From NCBI GenBank assembly GCA_902543295.1, contig CACBXW010000007.1, positions 1-53,833 of the forward strand: a DNA stretch of 53,833 nucleotides, given 5' to 3'. How positions within the stretch are numbered: position 1 is the first letter of the stretch; every line of letters starts with the position of its first letter. A program made the translations under genes and the position numbers. Origin of the DNA: an uncultured Pelagibacteraceae bacterium. GTDB lineage: Bacteria > Pseudomonadota > Alphaproteobacteria > Pelagibacterales > Pelagibacteraceae. The notes under the pieces were generated by a model that had not been told where the DNA came from, searched no databases, and saw nothing but the letters and a program-made list of their open reading frames with translations. This document shows, piece after piece, positions 36,022-45,383 of this stretch.

Positions 36022-36468
36022 ATGGCAGGAAGCTTAAATAAAGTACTTTTAATCGGTCGATTAGGCGCAGATCCGGAAGTTAAACAAATGGTTAACGGTA
36101 AAAGTGTAGCAAGATTAAGCCTAGCTACAAGTCAATCATGGAAAGATAAAAATACCGGTGAAAAAAAGGAAAAAACTGAATGGCATAGAGTAGTTGTTTT
36201 CAATGAAGGACTAGTAAATGTAGTTCAACAATATTTAAAAAAAGGAGCACAAGTATACGTTGAAGGACAACTGACTACTAGAAAATGGAAAGATGAACAA
36301 TCAGGTCAGGATAAATATTCTACTGAAATTTTAATTCAAGGATACAATTCATCATTAACAATGTTAGGTGGAGGAAATCAAAATTCAATTCCATCTCAAG
36401 ACAACAAACAAAGTTTTGATGATAGTTCTATGGCTCAAAACGAGTTAGACGACGATATCCCTTTCTAA
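36022..36468 (+). CDS. ssb: Single-stranded DNA-binding protein
   Basis: SSB of 148 aa. The OB fold covers residues 1-110 ([41 protein letters not shown]), then a flexible Gln/Asn/Ser linker, and the acidic tip DDDIPF that binds partner proteins. It is divergent from uvrA, as in many Proteobacteria, and gyrA starts 4 bp after its stop. Confidence 0.95.
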   Translation: MAGSLNKVLLIGRLGADPEVKQMVNGKSVARLSLATSQSWKDKNTGEKKEKTEWHRVVVFNEGLVNVVQQYLKKGAQVYVEGQLTTRKWKDEQSGQDKYSTEILIQGYNSSLTMLGGGNQNSIPSQDNKQSFDDSSMAQNELDDDIPF

Positions 36469-36472
36469 ATAA

Positions 36473-39046
36473 ATGCAAAAAAACGAAGTAACTAAAGATT
36501 TAAATATCAAACCAATTTCGATGTATGATGAAATGAGTTCATCATATTTATCTTACGCAATGAGCGTAATAATTAGTAGGGCATTACCCGACATAAGAGA
36601 CGGACTTAAACCTGTTCACAGAAGAATTTTATATGCAATGCACAAAGGTGGTTTTGATTGGTCAAAACAATTTAGAAAATCTGCAAGAATTGTTGGAGAC
36701 GTAATTGGTAAATATCATCCGCATGGTGATCAAGCTGTGTATGATGCCTTGGTTAGAATGGTTCAAGATTTTTCAATGAGTGTTCCGTTAATTGATGGTC
36801 AGGGCAATTTTGGTTCAATAGATGGAGATCCACCTGCAGCAATGAGGTATACAGAAACCAAACTTGCAAAAATTTCTCAATTTTTGATTGATGATATAGA
36901 AAAAAATACTGTTTCATTTAAAAGTAACTACGATGAAACTGAGCAAGAACCCACAGTACTGCCAGCTCAATATCCTAATCTTTTGGTAAATGGAGCCGGA
37001 GGTATCGCTGTTGGTATGGCTACTAGTATACCACCACATAATCTTGGTGAAATTATTGATGGAACTTTAGCGCTTATAAAAAATAAAGATATTAAAGTTA
37101 AAGAGTTAATGAAGCATATTCCTGGCCCTGATTTTCCAACTGGTGGAGTTATTATCGGTAAAGATATTATTCGAGAAGGATATAAAACAGGCAGAGGTTC
37201 TTTTAAAATTAGGGGTGAAATAAATGTAGAAAATCTTAAAAATGGTAAAGATAGATTAGTAATTACTTCAATACCCTATCAAGTAAACAAATCCAACTTA
37301 AATGAAAAAATTGCAGAATTAGTTAGAGACAAAAAAATAGAAGGTATAAGTGACATTAGAGATGAATCTAATAGAGAAGGTATAAGAGTTGCTATCGATC
37401 TAAGAAGAAGCGTTGAGCCTGAGACAATAAAAAGACAACTTTATAAATATACATCCATTGAAACTTCATTCGGTTTTAATTCATTAGCCATTGTTGATAA
37501 CAAACCTAAAACATGTTCATTAAAAGATTTTTTAGAGAACTTTTTAAAATTTAGAGAAGATGTAGTTATTAAAAAAACAAAATACGATTTAAAAAAAGCT
37601 GAAGATCGTGTTCATATTTTACTTGGTTTATCTGTTAGTGTAGAAAATATTGATAAAGTAATAAAAATTATTAGATCTTCTAAAAATCCAGAGGAAGCTA
37701 AAAATACTCTAATTAAAACAAAATGGAAAATAACAAAATCTGCAAAATTAATTAAATTAGTTGATAGTAAAAATTATAAAGGATCATACAACTTATCTGA
37801 AACTCAAGTTACATCAATACTAGAACTTAGATTACAAAAATTAACAGCTCTAGGAATTAATGAAATTGAAGAAGAGATAAAAAAATTATCTGAATTGATT
37901 ACAAAGTATAAAAAAATTATAAATTCTAAAAGTGAACTATTAAAAGTAATTAGTAACGAGTTATCACAAATTAAAGAGAAATTTTCTTCTCCGAGAAGAA
38001 CACAGATTATAGATGCTGTTTTAAACTATAATATTGAAGAAACTATTCAAAAAGAGTCTGTAATAATTACAATTACTTTACAAGGATACATTAAAAGAGG
38101 TGCCTTAAGTAATGTTAAACAACAAAAAAGAGGTGGAAAGGGTAAAACAGGGATTAAAACAAGAGATGAAGACTCTGTAGTACAAACATTATCAGTAAAT
38201 ACACACACTTCTGTCTTATTTTTCTCTACTGAAGGATTAGCATACAAAGTTAAAGCTTGGAAAATTCCAGAAGGATCAGCCGCATCTAAAGGAAAGTCTT
38301 TATTTAATATTCTTCCTTTAAAAAATCATCAATCAATCAGTTCAATTATGCCATTTCCAGATAGTGATGTTGATACAAAAGACATGCATATCATTTTTGC
38401 AACAAGTGAAGGAAAAATTAGAAAGAATAATCTTGAAGATTTTACCTCAATTAATGCTTCAGGTAAAATTGCAATGAAACTTGACGGTAACGATAAAATT
38501 ATTGGTGTTAAGATTTGTAGAGATGATCAGGATATAATTTTAAGTACTAAATTAGGAAAATGTATAAGGTTTGAGTCTAAAAAACTTAGAGTTTTTAAAG
38601 GTAGATCATCAAAAGGTATAAGAGGTATCAATTTAGCAGAAAATGATACTATTGTATCTCTGTCTATTATTGATCATGATTCAAATAAGAAAGCAAAAAA
38701 TAAAGACCAAAAATCAGAAATTAAAGCTAAAGAAAAATTTATATTATCAATCACAGAAAATGGTTACGGTAAGAGAACATCTCATTATGATTATAGAGTT
38801 ACAAATAGAGGAGGAAAGGGAATTATTGGTATTGTCAATTCACAAAGAAACGGGAATGTTTCTTCATCCTTTCCTGTTTTTGAAGGAGATCAAATATTAA
38901 TTTCAACAAATAAAGGTAGAGTAATAAGAACAGCTGTTAAAGAAATAAGAATAGCTGGTCGTAATACGCAAGGTGTTAGAATAATTAAACTGACTGGTGA
39001 TGAAAAAGTAGTTTCTGCTATTAAATTAGATGATAATCTTATTTAA
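36473..39046 (+). CDS. gyrA: DNA gyrase subunit A
   Basis: GyrA of 857 aa. The catalytic tyrosine is in AAMRYTE (Y126). The quinolone region is [16 protein letters not shown], with Gln (Q87) at the position equal to Ser83 of E. coli. The C-terminal half has six-blade pinwheel repeats and the GyrA box [11 protein letters not shown], so this is gyrase and not ParC. It follows ssb closely and shares one base with coaD. Confidence 0.96.
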   Translation: MQKNEVTKDLNIKPISMYDEMSSSYLSYAMSVIISRALPDIRDGLKPVHRRILYAMHKGGFDWSKQFRKSARIVGDVIGKYHPHGDQAVYDALVRMVQDFSMSVPLIDGQGNFGSIDGDPPAAMRYTETKLAKISQFLIDDIEKNTVSFKSNYDETEQEPTVLPAQYPNLLVNGAGGIAVGMATSIPPHNLGEIIDGTLALIKNKDIKVKELMKHIPGPDFPTGGVIIGKDIIREGYKTGRGSFKIRGEINVENLKNGKDRLVITSIPYQVNKSNLNEKIAELVRDKKIEGISDIRDESNREGIRVAIDLRRSVEPETIKRQLYKYTSIETSFGFNSLAIVDNKPKTCSLKDFLENFLKFREDVVIKKTKYDLKKAEDRVHILLGLSVSVENIDKVIKIIRSSKNPEEAKNTLIKTKWKITKSAKLIKLVDSKNYKGSYNLSETQVTSILELRLQKLTALGINEIEEEIKKLSELITKYKKIINSKSELLKVISNELSQIKEKFSSPRRTQIIDAVLNYNIEETIQKESVIITITLQGYIKRGALSNVKQQKRGGKGKTGIKTRDEDSVVQTLSVNTHTSVLFFSTEGLAYKVKAWKIPEGSAASKGKSLFNILPLKNHQSISSIMPFPDSDVDTKDMHIIFATSEGKIRKNNLEDFTSINASGKIAMKLDGNDKIIGVKICRDDQDIILSTKLGKCIRFESKKLRVFKGRSSKGIRGINLAENDTIVSLSIIDHDSNKKAKNKDQKSEIKAKEKFILSITENGYGKRTSHYDYRVTNRGGKGIIGIVNSQRNGNVSSSFPVFEGDQILISTNKGRVIRTAVKEIRIAGRNTQGVRIIKLTGDEKVVSAIKLDDNLI

Positions 39047-39540
39047 TGAAAAATATAGCTATCTATCCAGGAACTTTTGATCCAATTACATTTGGCCATA
39101 TAGATGTCATTAAAAAATCACTTAAGATAGTAGATAAAGTAATTGTAGGTATTTCAGATGGAAATCAGAAAAATTTCCTATTTTCATTAGATGAAAGAAT
39201 AGAAATTGTTAAAAGAGCTCTTTATAAAGATCTGAAATTTAAAAAGAACAAGGTTGATGTTATAAAATTTAATACTTTAACGACAGACCTTTGTAAAAAA
39301 TATAAATCAAATATAATCTTAAGAGGCTTAAGAGCAGTTTCTGATTTTGAGTACGAATTCCAGCTTGCTGGAATGAATAGAAAACTTAATAATCAAGTTG
39401 AGACAATTTTTTTAATGTCAGATGTTGAAAATCAAATAATATCATCTAGGTTTGTTAAAGAAATCGCTCAACATAATGGTGATTTGAAAAAATTTACGAC
39501 CAAAAGTACAATTAAATCATTGAAAGAGGTTTATGAATAA
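39046..39540 (+). CDS. coaD: Phosphopantetheine adenylyltransferase
   Basis: CoaD of 164 aa. The nucleotidyl-transferase motif YPGTFDPITFGHIDVIKKS is at residues 6-24, RGLRAVSDFEYEFQLAGMNR is the pantetheine region and ISSRFVKEIA the end motif. It makes dephospho-CoA. It shares the stop/start with gyrA and overlaps the cyclophilin gene by 8 bp, the standard gyrA-coaD-ppi order of Alphaproteobacteria. Confidence 0.95.
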   Translation: MKNIAIYPGTFDPITFGHIDVIKKSLKIVDKVIVGISDGNQKNFLFSLDERIEIVKRALYKDLKFKKNKVDVIKFNTLTTDLCKKYKSNIILRGLRAVSDFEYEFQLAGMNRKLNNQVETIFLMSDVENQIISSRFVKEIAQHNGDLKKFTTKSTIKSLKEVYE

Positions 39541-40090
39541 ATTTTTAAATATTTTAATTATTTTTTTTATTTTTTTATCAACAAATTTAATAGCAAAGGA
39601 GAATATAATGATTTTAAAATTAAAAGATGGTGATGTAAAAATTGAAATGTATCCTGATGTTGCACCAAATCATGTTAAAAGAATTCAAGAATTAGCTGAT
39701 TCAGGACAATATGATAATGTTGTTTTTCATAGAGTAATTGATGGGTTTATGGCACAAACAGGTGATGTAAAATTTGGAAATTCATCTTCAAAAGATTTCG
39801 ATTTAAGAAGAGCGGGTATTGGTGGATCTGATTTACCAGATTTAAATCAAGAATTTAATGACCTTCCTCATGATAGAGGAACCGTTTCTATGGCAAGATC
39901 GTCAGATCCTAATAGTGCTAATAGTCAATTTTTTATATGTTTTAAACCAGCACCTTTCCTAGATAGACAATATACTGTTTTTGGAAAAGTAATAGAAGGA
40001 ATGGAATTTGTAGATATGATTACAAAAGGTGATGGCGATAACGGAGCAGTTTCAAATCCAGATAAAATTATTAGTTTTAAATCTCAATAA
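39533..40090 (+). CDS. Peptidyl-prolyl cis-trans isomerase (cyclophilin) with signal peptide
   Basis: Cyclophilin of 185 aa. Residues 1-21 form a signal peptide (hydrophobic stretch ending NLIAKE). The catalytic domain shows VVFHRVIDGFMAQTGD, GTVSMARSSDPNSANSQFFICF and PFLDRQYTVFGKVIEGME. An internal ATG at 39608 has a perfect AGGAG six bases upstream and would give a 160-residue form without the signal. One gene may therefore make periplasmic and cytoplasmic isomerases. Related genomes have two separate ppi genes at this place. It overlaps coaD by 8 bp. Confidence 0.93.
   Translation: MNKFLNILIIFFIFLSTNLIAKENIMILKLKDGDVKIEMYPDVAPNHVKRIQELADSGQYDNVVFHRVIDGFMAQTGDVKFGNSSSKDFDLRRAGIGGSDLPDLNQEFNDLPHDRGTVSMARSSDPNSANSQFFICFKPAPFLDRQYTVFGKVIEGMEFVDMITKGDGDNGAVSNPDKIISFKSQ
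39597..39610 (+). promoter_or_regulatory. Internal ribosome site and alternative start in the cyclophilin gene
   Basis: AGGAG (39597-39601), six bases, then ATG (39608-39610), in frame, at the junction of signal peptide and cyclophilin domain. It is better than the site before the annotated start. Use of it is inferred. Confidence 0.55.
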
Positions 40091-40101
40091 TTAAATAATG
40101 A

Positions 40102-41214
40102 ATGTCATTAAAAGATTTCAATTTTAATGTTCATCATACTCAAAATTATGCAAGAGTAGGAATTATAGAGACTCATAGAGGTAATATTAATACTCCTGCG
40201 TTTATGCCAGTTGGTACACAAGCAACCGTTAAAGGTGTTTTTTTAGAAGATATAAAAAAAACAGGTAGTGAGATAATTTTATCAAATACATATCATTTAA
40301 TGATAAGACCTGGTGTTGAAAGAATTGAAAGTGTTGGAGGACTTCATGAATTCATGAATTGTGATTTACCAATTTTAACCGACTCAGGCGGTTTTCAAGT
40401 TATGTCGCTGTCAAAATTAAATAAAATTGATAGAGATAAGGGTGCAATTTTTCAATCACATATTGATGGTAAAACTTTTATTTTAAGTCCTGAAGAAAGC
40501 ATAAGAATTCAAAAAGGTTTGAACTCAGACATAGTGATGGTTATGGATGAATGCCCTAAAAATACTAAGGACTATGATAAAATTAATAAATCAATGGAAT
40601 TATCTTCCGAGTGGGCAAAAAGATCAAAAGATGCATTTGGCATAAATGATCACAAAGGTTTATTTGGAATAGTACAAGGTGGGTTATTTAATGATCTAAG
40701 AATAAAATCTTTAAATAACCTTATTGATATTGGATTTAATGGGTATGCTCTAGGAGGATTGGCAGTAGGGGAAACACAAGATGAAATGTTTGATGTACTT
40801 GATGGAATAAAAGATTATATGCCTAAAGATAAACCAAGATATTTAATGGGTGTTGGTACTCCGTCTGATATACTAGGAGCAGTAAAGAGGGGTGTTGATA
40901 TGTTTGACTGTGTAATGCCCACAAGGTCTGGGAGAACTGGTTTAGCTTTTACTTGGGGTGGTCAAATACAAATTAGAAATTCAAAATATAAAAATGATAA
41001 TACACCTCTGGACAAAAATGTCACAAAGTTCAATTTAAATAAATATTCTAAGAATTATTTAAATCATTTATTTAACACTAATGAAATGTTAGCTTCAATG
41101 ATTCTAACCCTTAATAACATCAATTTTTATCAAGATTTAATGAGAAACATAAGAGACAATATAAAACAAGGTACTTTTAATGAATTTCACGATAAGTACA
41201 TCAATAAATTGTAA
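40102..41214 (+). CDS. tgt: Queuine tRNA-ribosyltransferase
   Basis: Tgt of 370 aa. ILTDSGGFQVMSLSKL contains an active-site Asp, and VDMFDCVMPTRSGRTGLAFT the nucleophile Asp region; GIVQGGLF and GLAVGE line the pocket. The zinc-binding end is altered: the usual CxCxxC is not visible (PLDKNVTKFNLNKYSKNYL). It exchanges guanine 34 for preQ1 in certain tRNAs. The usual neighbour queA is not between ppi and tgt here. Confidence 0.92.
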   Translation: MSLKDFNFNVHHTQNYARVGIIETHRGNINTPAFMPVGTQATVKGVFLEDIKKTGSEIILSNTYHLMIRPGVERIESVGGLHEFMNCDLPILTDSGGFQVMSLSKLNKIDRDKGAIFQSHIDGKTFILSPEESIRIQKGLNSDIVMVMDECPKNTKDYDKINKSMELSSEWAKRSKDAFGINDHKGLFGIVQGGLFNDLRIKSLNNLIDIGFNGYALGGLAVGETQDEMFDVLDGIKDYMPKDKPRYLMGVGTPSDILGAVKRGVDMFDCVMPTRSGRTGLAFTWGGQIQIRNSKYKNDNTPLDKNVTKFNLNKYSKNYLNHLFNTNEMLASMILTLNNINFYQDLMRNIRDNIKQGTFNEFHDKYINKL

Positions 41215-41264
41215 ATTTTTAACATTGATTAATAAAAAAAAATCAATATAAAAACGCTTCTTGG

Positions 41265-41340
<76 letters not shown>

Positions 41341-41341
41341 C

Positions 41342-42163
41342 TTAAGCAATAGGCGGATATTTAACAATTATTTCGTTTATCCAATTTGTAATATTATTAA
41401 TTCTATTTGTTGAAGATGGGTGAGTAGACATAAATTCTGGTGGTTCTTTCCCTTTTTTAGCCTCTTTCATTCTTTCCCAAACTTTGATTGTTTCCCTTAT
41501 GTCATAACCAGATAGTGATGCAAATATCAAACCAAGATAATCAGCTTCACTCTCTTGTTTTCTATTGAAAGGATTCATAATTCCTATCTGTGATAATAAA
41601 CCGACAGCATTCATCCCTGTGGTTCTATTTATCTGAGATACTTTGCCTTTAGTGGCTATATCTAAAATTGCTGTGCCAGTATTTAACAAAACACCTCTAC
41701 TTGCTCTTTCTACTGAATGTTTTGCAACTGCATGTGCTATTTCATGACCCATTACAGCTGCCAATCCATCTTCATTTTTAGTTATATCTAATAGACCTGT
41801 ATAAACAGCTATTTTACCTCCAGGCATACACCAAGCATTTTTAACTTTTTTTTTATCAATAAGTATATATTCCCAATCAAAATTTATAGTTGGGTCAGGT
41901 ATATTATTGCGGTCAAAGTATTCTGATATTGAATATTCAATTTTAGATCCAATTTCTTTTATTTGATTTAATGTTTTAGTATCATCACTTAAAGTTTCTT
42001 TCTCTTTTACCTTTTCATATAATTGAGCAGCTTTCGCATTGAGGTTAGATTCGGGAATTAATTTTAGTTGTTTTCGATCTGTTATCGGTGCACTACCACA
42101 TGCAGATAGGCCAAAAGATAAGCAACTACAACCAAATAAATGTATAAAATTTCTTCTATTCAC
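41342..42163 (-). CDS. M48 family metalloprotease lipoprotein
   Basis: A 273-aa M48 peptidase. The zinc site is MGHEIAHAVAKHS (HEXXH), with the third ligand Glu in KQESEADYLGL. The N-terminus MNRRNFIHLFG has a twin arginine, and LSAC forms a lipobox, so it may be a Tat-exported lipoprotein. Related proteins (LoiP, YcaL, BepA type) degrade misfolded outer-membrane proteins. Its stop lies one base from tRNA-Lys on the opposite strand. Confidence 0.88.
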   Translation of the reverse strand: MNRRNFIHLFGCSCLSFGLSACGSAPITDRKQLKLIPESNLNAKAAQLYEKVKEKETLSDDTKTLNQIKEIGSKIEYSISEYFDRNNIPDPTINFDWEYILIDKKKVKNAWCMPGGKIAVYTGLLDITKNEDGLAAVMGHEIAHAVAKHSVERASRGVLLNTGTAILDIATKGKVSQINRTTGMNAVGLLSQIGIMNPFNRKQESEADYLGLIFASLSGYDIRETIKVWERMKEAKKGKEPPEFMSTHPSSTNRINNITNWINEIIVKYPPIA

Positions 42164-42205
42164 TTTTTTTACTTAATATATTACACCTTTTTTATAATAA
42201 TTTAT

Positions 42206-42283
42206 ATGATACTTAATAACAAAATTTTAATAGTACTATTTGTACTGGCAGTCATATTTGTTTTATATGCAAGTTACAGTTAA
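42206..42283 (+). CDS. 25-residue single-helix membrane ORF
   Basis: A complete small frame, MILNNKILIVLFVLAVIFVL and then YASYS, with one lysine before a single membrane helix. It ends 3 bp before the DUF502 start, a spacing typical of coupled genes. No clear ribosome site precedes it. It may be a real small membrane protein or a leader; AT-rich DNA also makes such frames by chance. Confidence 0.35.
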   Translation: MILNNKILIVLFVLAVIFVLYASYS

Positions 42284-42286
42284 TTT

Positions 42287-42910
42287 ATGGCAAAATTAAA
42301 AAGAAAAGGAATTTCAATTCTTGGAAGACTTAGAAACTATTTTATAGCAGGAATAGTTGTCCTTGTTCCTATAGGTATCACATTATATTTAACTAGATTT
42401 TTTATATCTATATCGTCAAAATTAATACCAAACGAACTAAATCCAAATAGTTATTTGCCTTTTGCAATACCAGGTTTGGAAATATTGTTAGCTATAATTT
42501 TTATTACAATAATTGGAAGTTTATCTCTTTCATTTATTGGAAAAAAAATACTTAAAATATTTAATGATATATTAAAAAGAATACCAATTTTAAGAACAAT
42601 TTATTCAGCAATTGGTCAAATGACTGAAACACTAGCACCAAAAAAAGGATCAAAGAAAAGTGTAGTCTTAGTTGAGTATCCGAGAAAAGGTAGTTGGGCA
42701 GTAGGGTTTGCGACCAGAGAAAACGATGGTGAAATATCAAAAAAAACAAATACTAATCTTATTAATGTATTTGTTCCAACAACACCAAATCCTACAAGTG
42801 GATTTTTATTAATGTTTCCCAAAGATGAAGTTATTTATTTAGATATGACTTTTGAAGAAGCATCTAAATTTATTGTTTCAGCCGGTACTTCAGATCCAAA
42901 AAAAATTTAA
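42287..42910 (+). CDS. DUF502 family membrane protein
   Basis: A 207-aa protein with two helices near the N-terminus (about residues 18-38 and 60-85). The conserved parts are GIVVLVPIGITLYLTRFF, IPILRTIYSAIGQM, VVLVEYPRKGSWAVGFAT and FVPTTPNPTSGFLLMFP, all characteristic of DUF502. Its role is not established. DUF502 next to recG and sdhE is an alphaproteobacterial order. It overlaps convergent recG by 4 bp. Confidence 0.9.
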   Translation: MAKLKRKGISILGRLRNYFIAGIVVLVPIGITLYLTRFFISISSKLIPNELNPNSYLPFAIPGLEILLAIIFITIIGSLSLSFIGKKILKIFNDILKRIPILRTIYSAIGQMTETLAPKKGSKKSVVLVEYPRKGSWAVGFATRENDGEISKKTNTNLINVFVPTTPNPTSGFLLMFPKDEVIYLDMTFEEASKFIVSAGTSDPKKI

Positions 42911-44946
42911 GAAATTTCGTTAATTATTGATGCACGATCGTATAATTTTAATAATTTATTATATTTACTGAAATTATCACCTTTCATCTCTAATTTTTTT
43001 ACTTCTGCCTCAGCAAGTAAGAATAAGTCTTCATTTAATATGGGATCAGCTAATCTAAAATTTTTAATTCCACTTTGCTTAAATCCTAACAAATCCCCAT
43101 ATCCACGTAATTTCATATCTTCCTCAGAAATTACAAAACCGTCATCTGAACTTTTTAGAATGTTAATTCTTTTTTTTGCATTCTCACTTAGTGAGGATTT
43201 AAACATCAATATACAGTAAGATTGTTTACTACCACGTCCGACACGACCTCGTAATTGATGTAATTGGGATAAACCATACTTATCAGCATTTTCAATAACA
43301 ATTATGTTAGCATTAGGAAAATCAATTCCAACCTCAATAACAGTGGTTGAAACCAATATATCCAACTTTCTATCTAAGAAATTATTTAAAATTTTATTCC
43401 TTTCATCCTTATCAAGTGAACCATGAATTAATCCAATTCTATTCTTAAAATATTTTTCTAAATACTTAAATTTATTTACAGCAGATTGTTGTTCAACTTT
43501 TTTCGACTCTTCTATCAAAGGACAAACCCAGAAAATTTGATTTTTATTAGAAATTTCTTTTTTAACGAATCTAATTATTTCAGATATTTTATCTTCTAAC
43601 TTACTGTAAGTGACTATTTTTTTTCTATTTTTTGGTTTTTCTTTAATTAAGGTTAAATCCATATCACCATAAACCGTCATCATCATTGTTCTTGGTATTG
43701 GAGTTGCAGACATGACTAGAACATCGCAGTTGTTTCCACCTTTTTCTGATAACTCTTTACGTTGAAGAACTCCAAACTTATGTTGTTCATCAATTATTAT
43801 TAAACCGAGTTTATTATATTCAACCTTTTTTTGGAATAACGCATGTGTTCCTATCAGAAAGTCTATCTTACCAAGTTTTAAATTTTCTAAAATTTTCTTT
43901 CTATCAGCATATTTTGACTTACCAGTTAACATTTCAATTTTAATATTTTTGGGAAGATATTTTTTAGCAAAAGAAAAATGTTGCTTAGCTAGAATTTCAG
44001 TCGGCACCATAAAGCTTGTTTGATATCCAGAATTTATACAATTTACCGCAGCTATCATTGATACTATTGTTTTACCTGATCCAACATCCCCTTGTAAGAG
44101 TCTAAACATCCTACTTTTTGATTTAAGATCTTCGTTTATAATTTTTATTGCTGCTTCTTGATCATTTGTTAATTTAAAATTTAAATCCTGTATCAATTTT
44201 TCCTTACAATCCTTAAAAATTTTTTGTGATTTCTTTATTTTTTTTATTTTAGTTCTTATTTTTGAGGATAATAAAAAATGAGCAAACAATTCGTCAAAAA
44301 CTAACCGTTTATAATACTTAGATTTTAAAATTTCTTTAGTATCAAGACTGTGAATTTTTAAGATTGCGTCTTTCCACTTAATATTATTAAATTTTTTCTT
44401 TATATCGTCATTTAGCCACTCATCTAAATCTGGTAATTCCTTTAAGACTTCATTAATTATATTATTGTATTTATTGATTGTAAGACCATCTGTAAGACTA
44501 TATTTATTTTGAGTCTCTAAGATATTTTCATTACTTTCTTTAACCTGTGTCGGATTAGTGATTTGATATTTATTTCTAAAAAAATTAATTTTACCACTTA
44601 TTATTATTTCAGTATTTAATGGTAAGATTTTTTTTATATATCCTTCATATGAATTAAAAAAAACACAATCTATTTTTATATCATTACTTTGACATACAAC
44701 TCGGTTGGGCAATCTTCTTATTCTAGGAAAATTATATTTTATAGGTGTTAGTTTAATTGTTTGTAACTTTCCTATTTGTATATCACCAACATTTGTTACT
44801 TTTGAATTTTCAATTTTACTCGTAGGCAAATGCCACAATAAATCAAAAATTGTATTTATATTTTTTCTTTTAAATAATTGGCTTGTTTTTTTCCCTATAC
44901 CTTTAATATTCTGAATATTTGACAATAAATAGTCGTGATCATTCAT
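42907..44946 (-). CDS. recG: ATP-dependent DNA helicase RecG
   Basis: RecG of 679 aa. The N-terminal wedge/OB domain has IKGIGKKTSQLFKRKNI. The helicase core shows Walker A LLQGDVGSGKT, the DEXQ-type box LIIIDEQHKFGV, MSATPIPRT, and motif VI QLHQLRGRVGRG. The C-terminal DMKLRGYGDLLGFKQSG is the TRG region. It remodels stalled forks and Holliday junctions. It is divergent from sdhE across 26 bp. Confidence 0.95.
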   Translation of the reverse strand: MNDHDYLLSNIQNIKGIGKKTSQLFKRKNINTIFDLLWHLPTSKIENSKVTNVGDIQIGKLQTIKLTPIKYNFPRIRRLPNRVVCQSNDIKIDCVFFNSYEGYIKKILPLNTEIIISGKINFFRNKYQITNPTQVKESNENILETQNKYSLTDGLTINKYNNIINEVLKELPDLDEWLNDDIKKKFNNIKWKDAILKIHSLDTKEILKSKYYKRLVFDELFAHFLLSSKIRTKIKKIKKSQKIFKDCKEKLIQDLNFKLTNDQEAAIKIINEDLKSKSRMFRLLQGDVGSGKTIVSMIAAVNCINSGYQTSFMVPTEILAKQHFSFAKKYLPKNIKIEMLTGKSKYADRKKILENLKLGKIDFLIGTHALFQKKVEYNKLGLIIIDEQHKFGVLQRKELSEKGGNNCDVLVMSATPIPRTMMMTVYGDMDLTLIKEKPKNRKKIVTYSKLEDKISEIIRFVKKEISNKNQIFWVCPLIEESKKVEQQSAVNKFKYLEKYFKNRIGLIHGSLDKDERNKILNNFLDRKLDILVSTTVIEVGIDFPNANIIVIENADKYGLSQLHQLRGRVGRGSKQSYCILMFKSSLSENAKKRINILKSSDDGFVISEEDMKLRGYGDLLGFKQSGIKNFRLADPILNEDLFLLAEAEVKKLEMKGDNFSKYNKLLKLYDRASIINEIS

Positions 44947-44972
44947 GATTTATATATATAAAGATTTAATTA

Positions 44973-45233
44973 ATGGATTCAAATAAACAAAACTTAATTA
45001 ATAAAATTTTATACAGAGCTCAGTATCGTGGAACTAAAGAAATGGATATCTTTGTCAGTAAATTTGTTAATTCAATTATTGATAATCTCGATCATAAAGA
45101 ATTAGTTTCTTTAGATAAGTTAATTAATTTTGATGATGAAACTTTAGTCAATTTTAGTTTAGGTGAAAAATCAAAAGACTTTGAAGATGAAGTTATCTTA
45201 AAAAAACTTATAGAATTTAAAAATAAATATTAG
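44973..45233 (+). CDS. sdhE: Succinate dehydrogenase assembly factor SdhE
   Basis: SdhE/Sdh5 (DUF339) of 86 aa. The motif LYRAQYRGTKEMDIFVSKFV contains the RGXXE flavinylation signature. Five-helix small proteins of this kind attach FAD to succinate dehydrogenase. It is divergent from recG. Its stop codon directly touches the CCA end of the opposite-strand tRNA-Ser. Confidence 0.93.
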   Translation: MDSNKQNLINKILYRAQYRGTKEMDIFVSKFVNSIIDNLDHKELVSLDKLINFDDETLVNFSLGEKSKDFEDEVILKKLIEFKNKY

Positions 45234-45323
45234 TGGCGGAGAGACTGGGATTCGAACCCAGGAAAGAGTTGCCCCTTTGCCGGTTTTCAAGACCGGTGCT
45301 TTCAACCGCTCAGCCATCTCTCC
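45234..45323 (-). tRNA. tRNA-Ser (anticodon UGA)
   Basis: A 90-nt class II tRNA with a long variable arm. Acceptor is GGAGAGA/TCTCTCC, anticodon stem CCGGT/ACCGG with loop CTTGAAA (anticodon TGA), and T arm CTGGG-TTCGAAT-CCCAG. CCA is encoded at 45234-45236. Confidence 0.96.
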
Positions 45324-45383
45324 TAATTTGTAATAATTAAAATTCTATATTTCATAAACAAAATAGTTTAATTGATCAATATA

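Noticed and set aside
41224..41247. Hairpin ATTGATT/AATCAAT before tRNA-Lys as a tgt terminator
   Set aside because: It has a 10-nt loop, a weak AT stem and no U-run; it cannot be told from chance in such AT-rich DNA.
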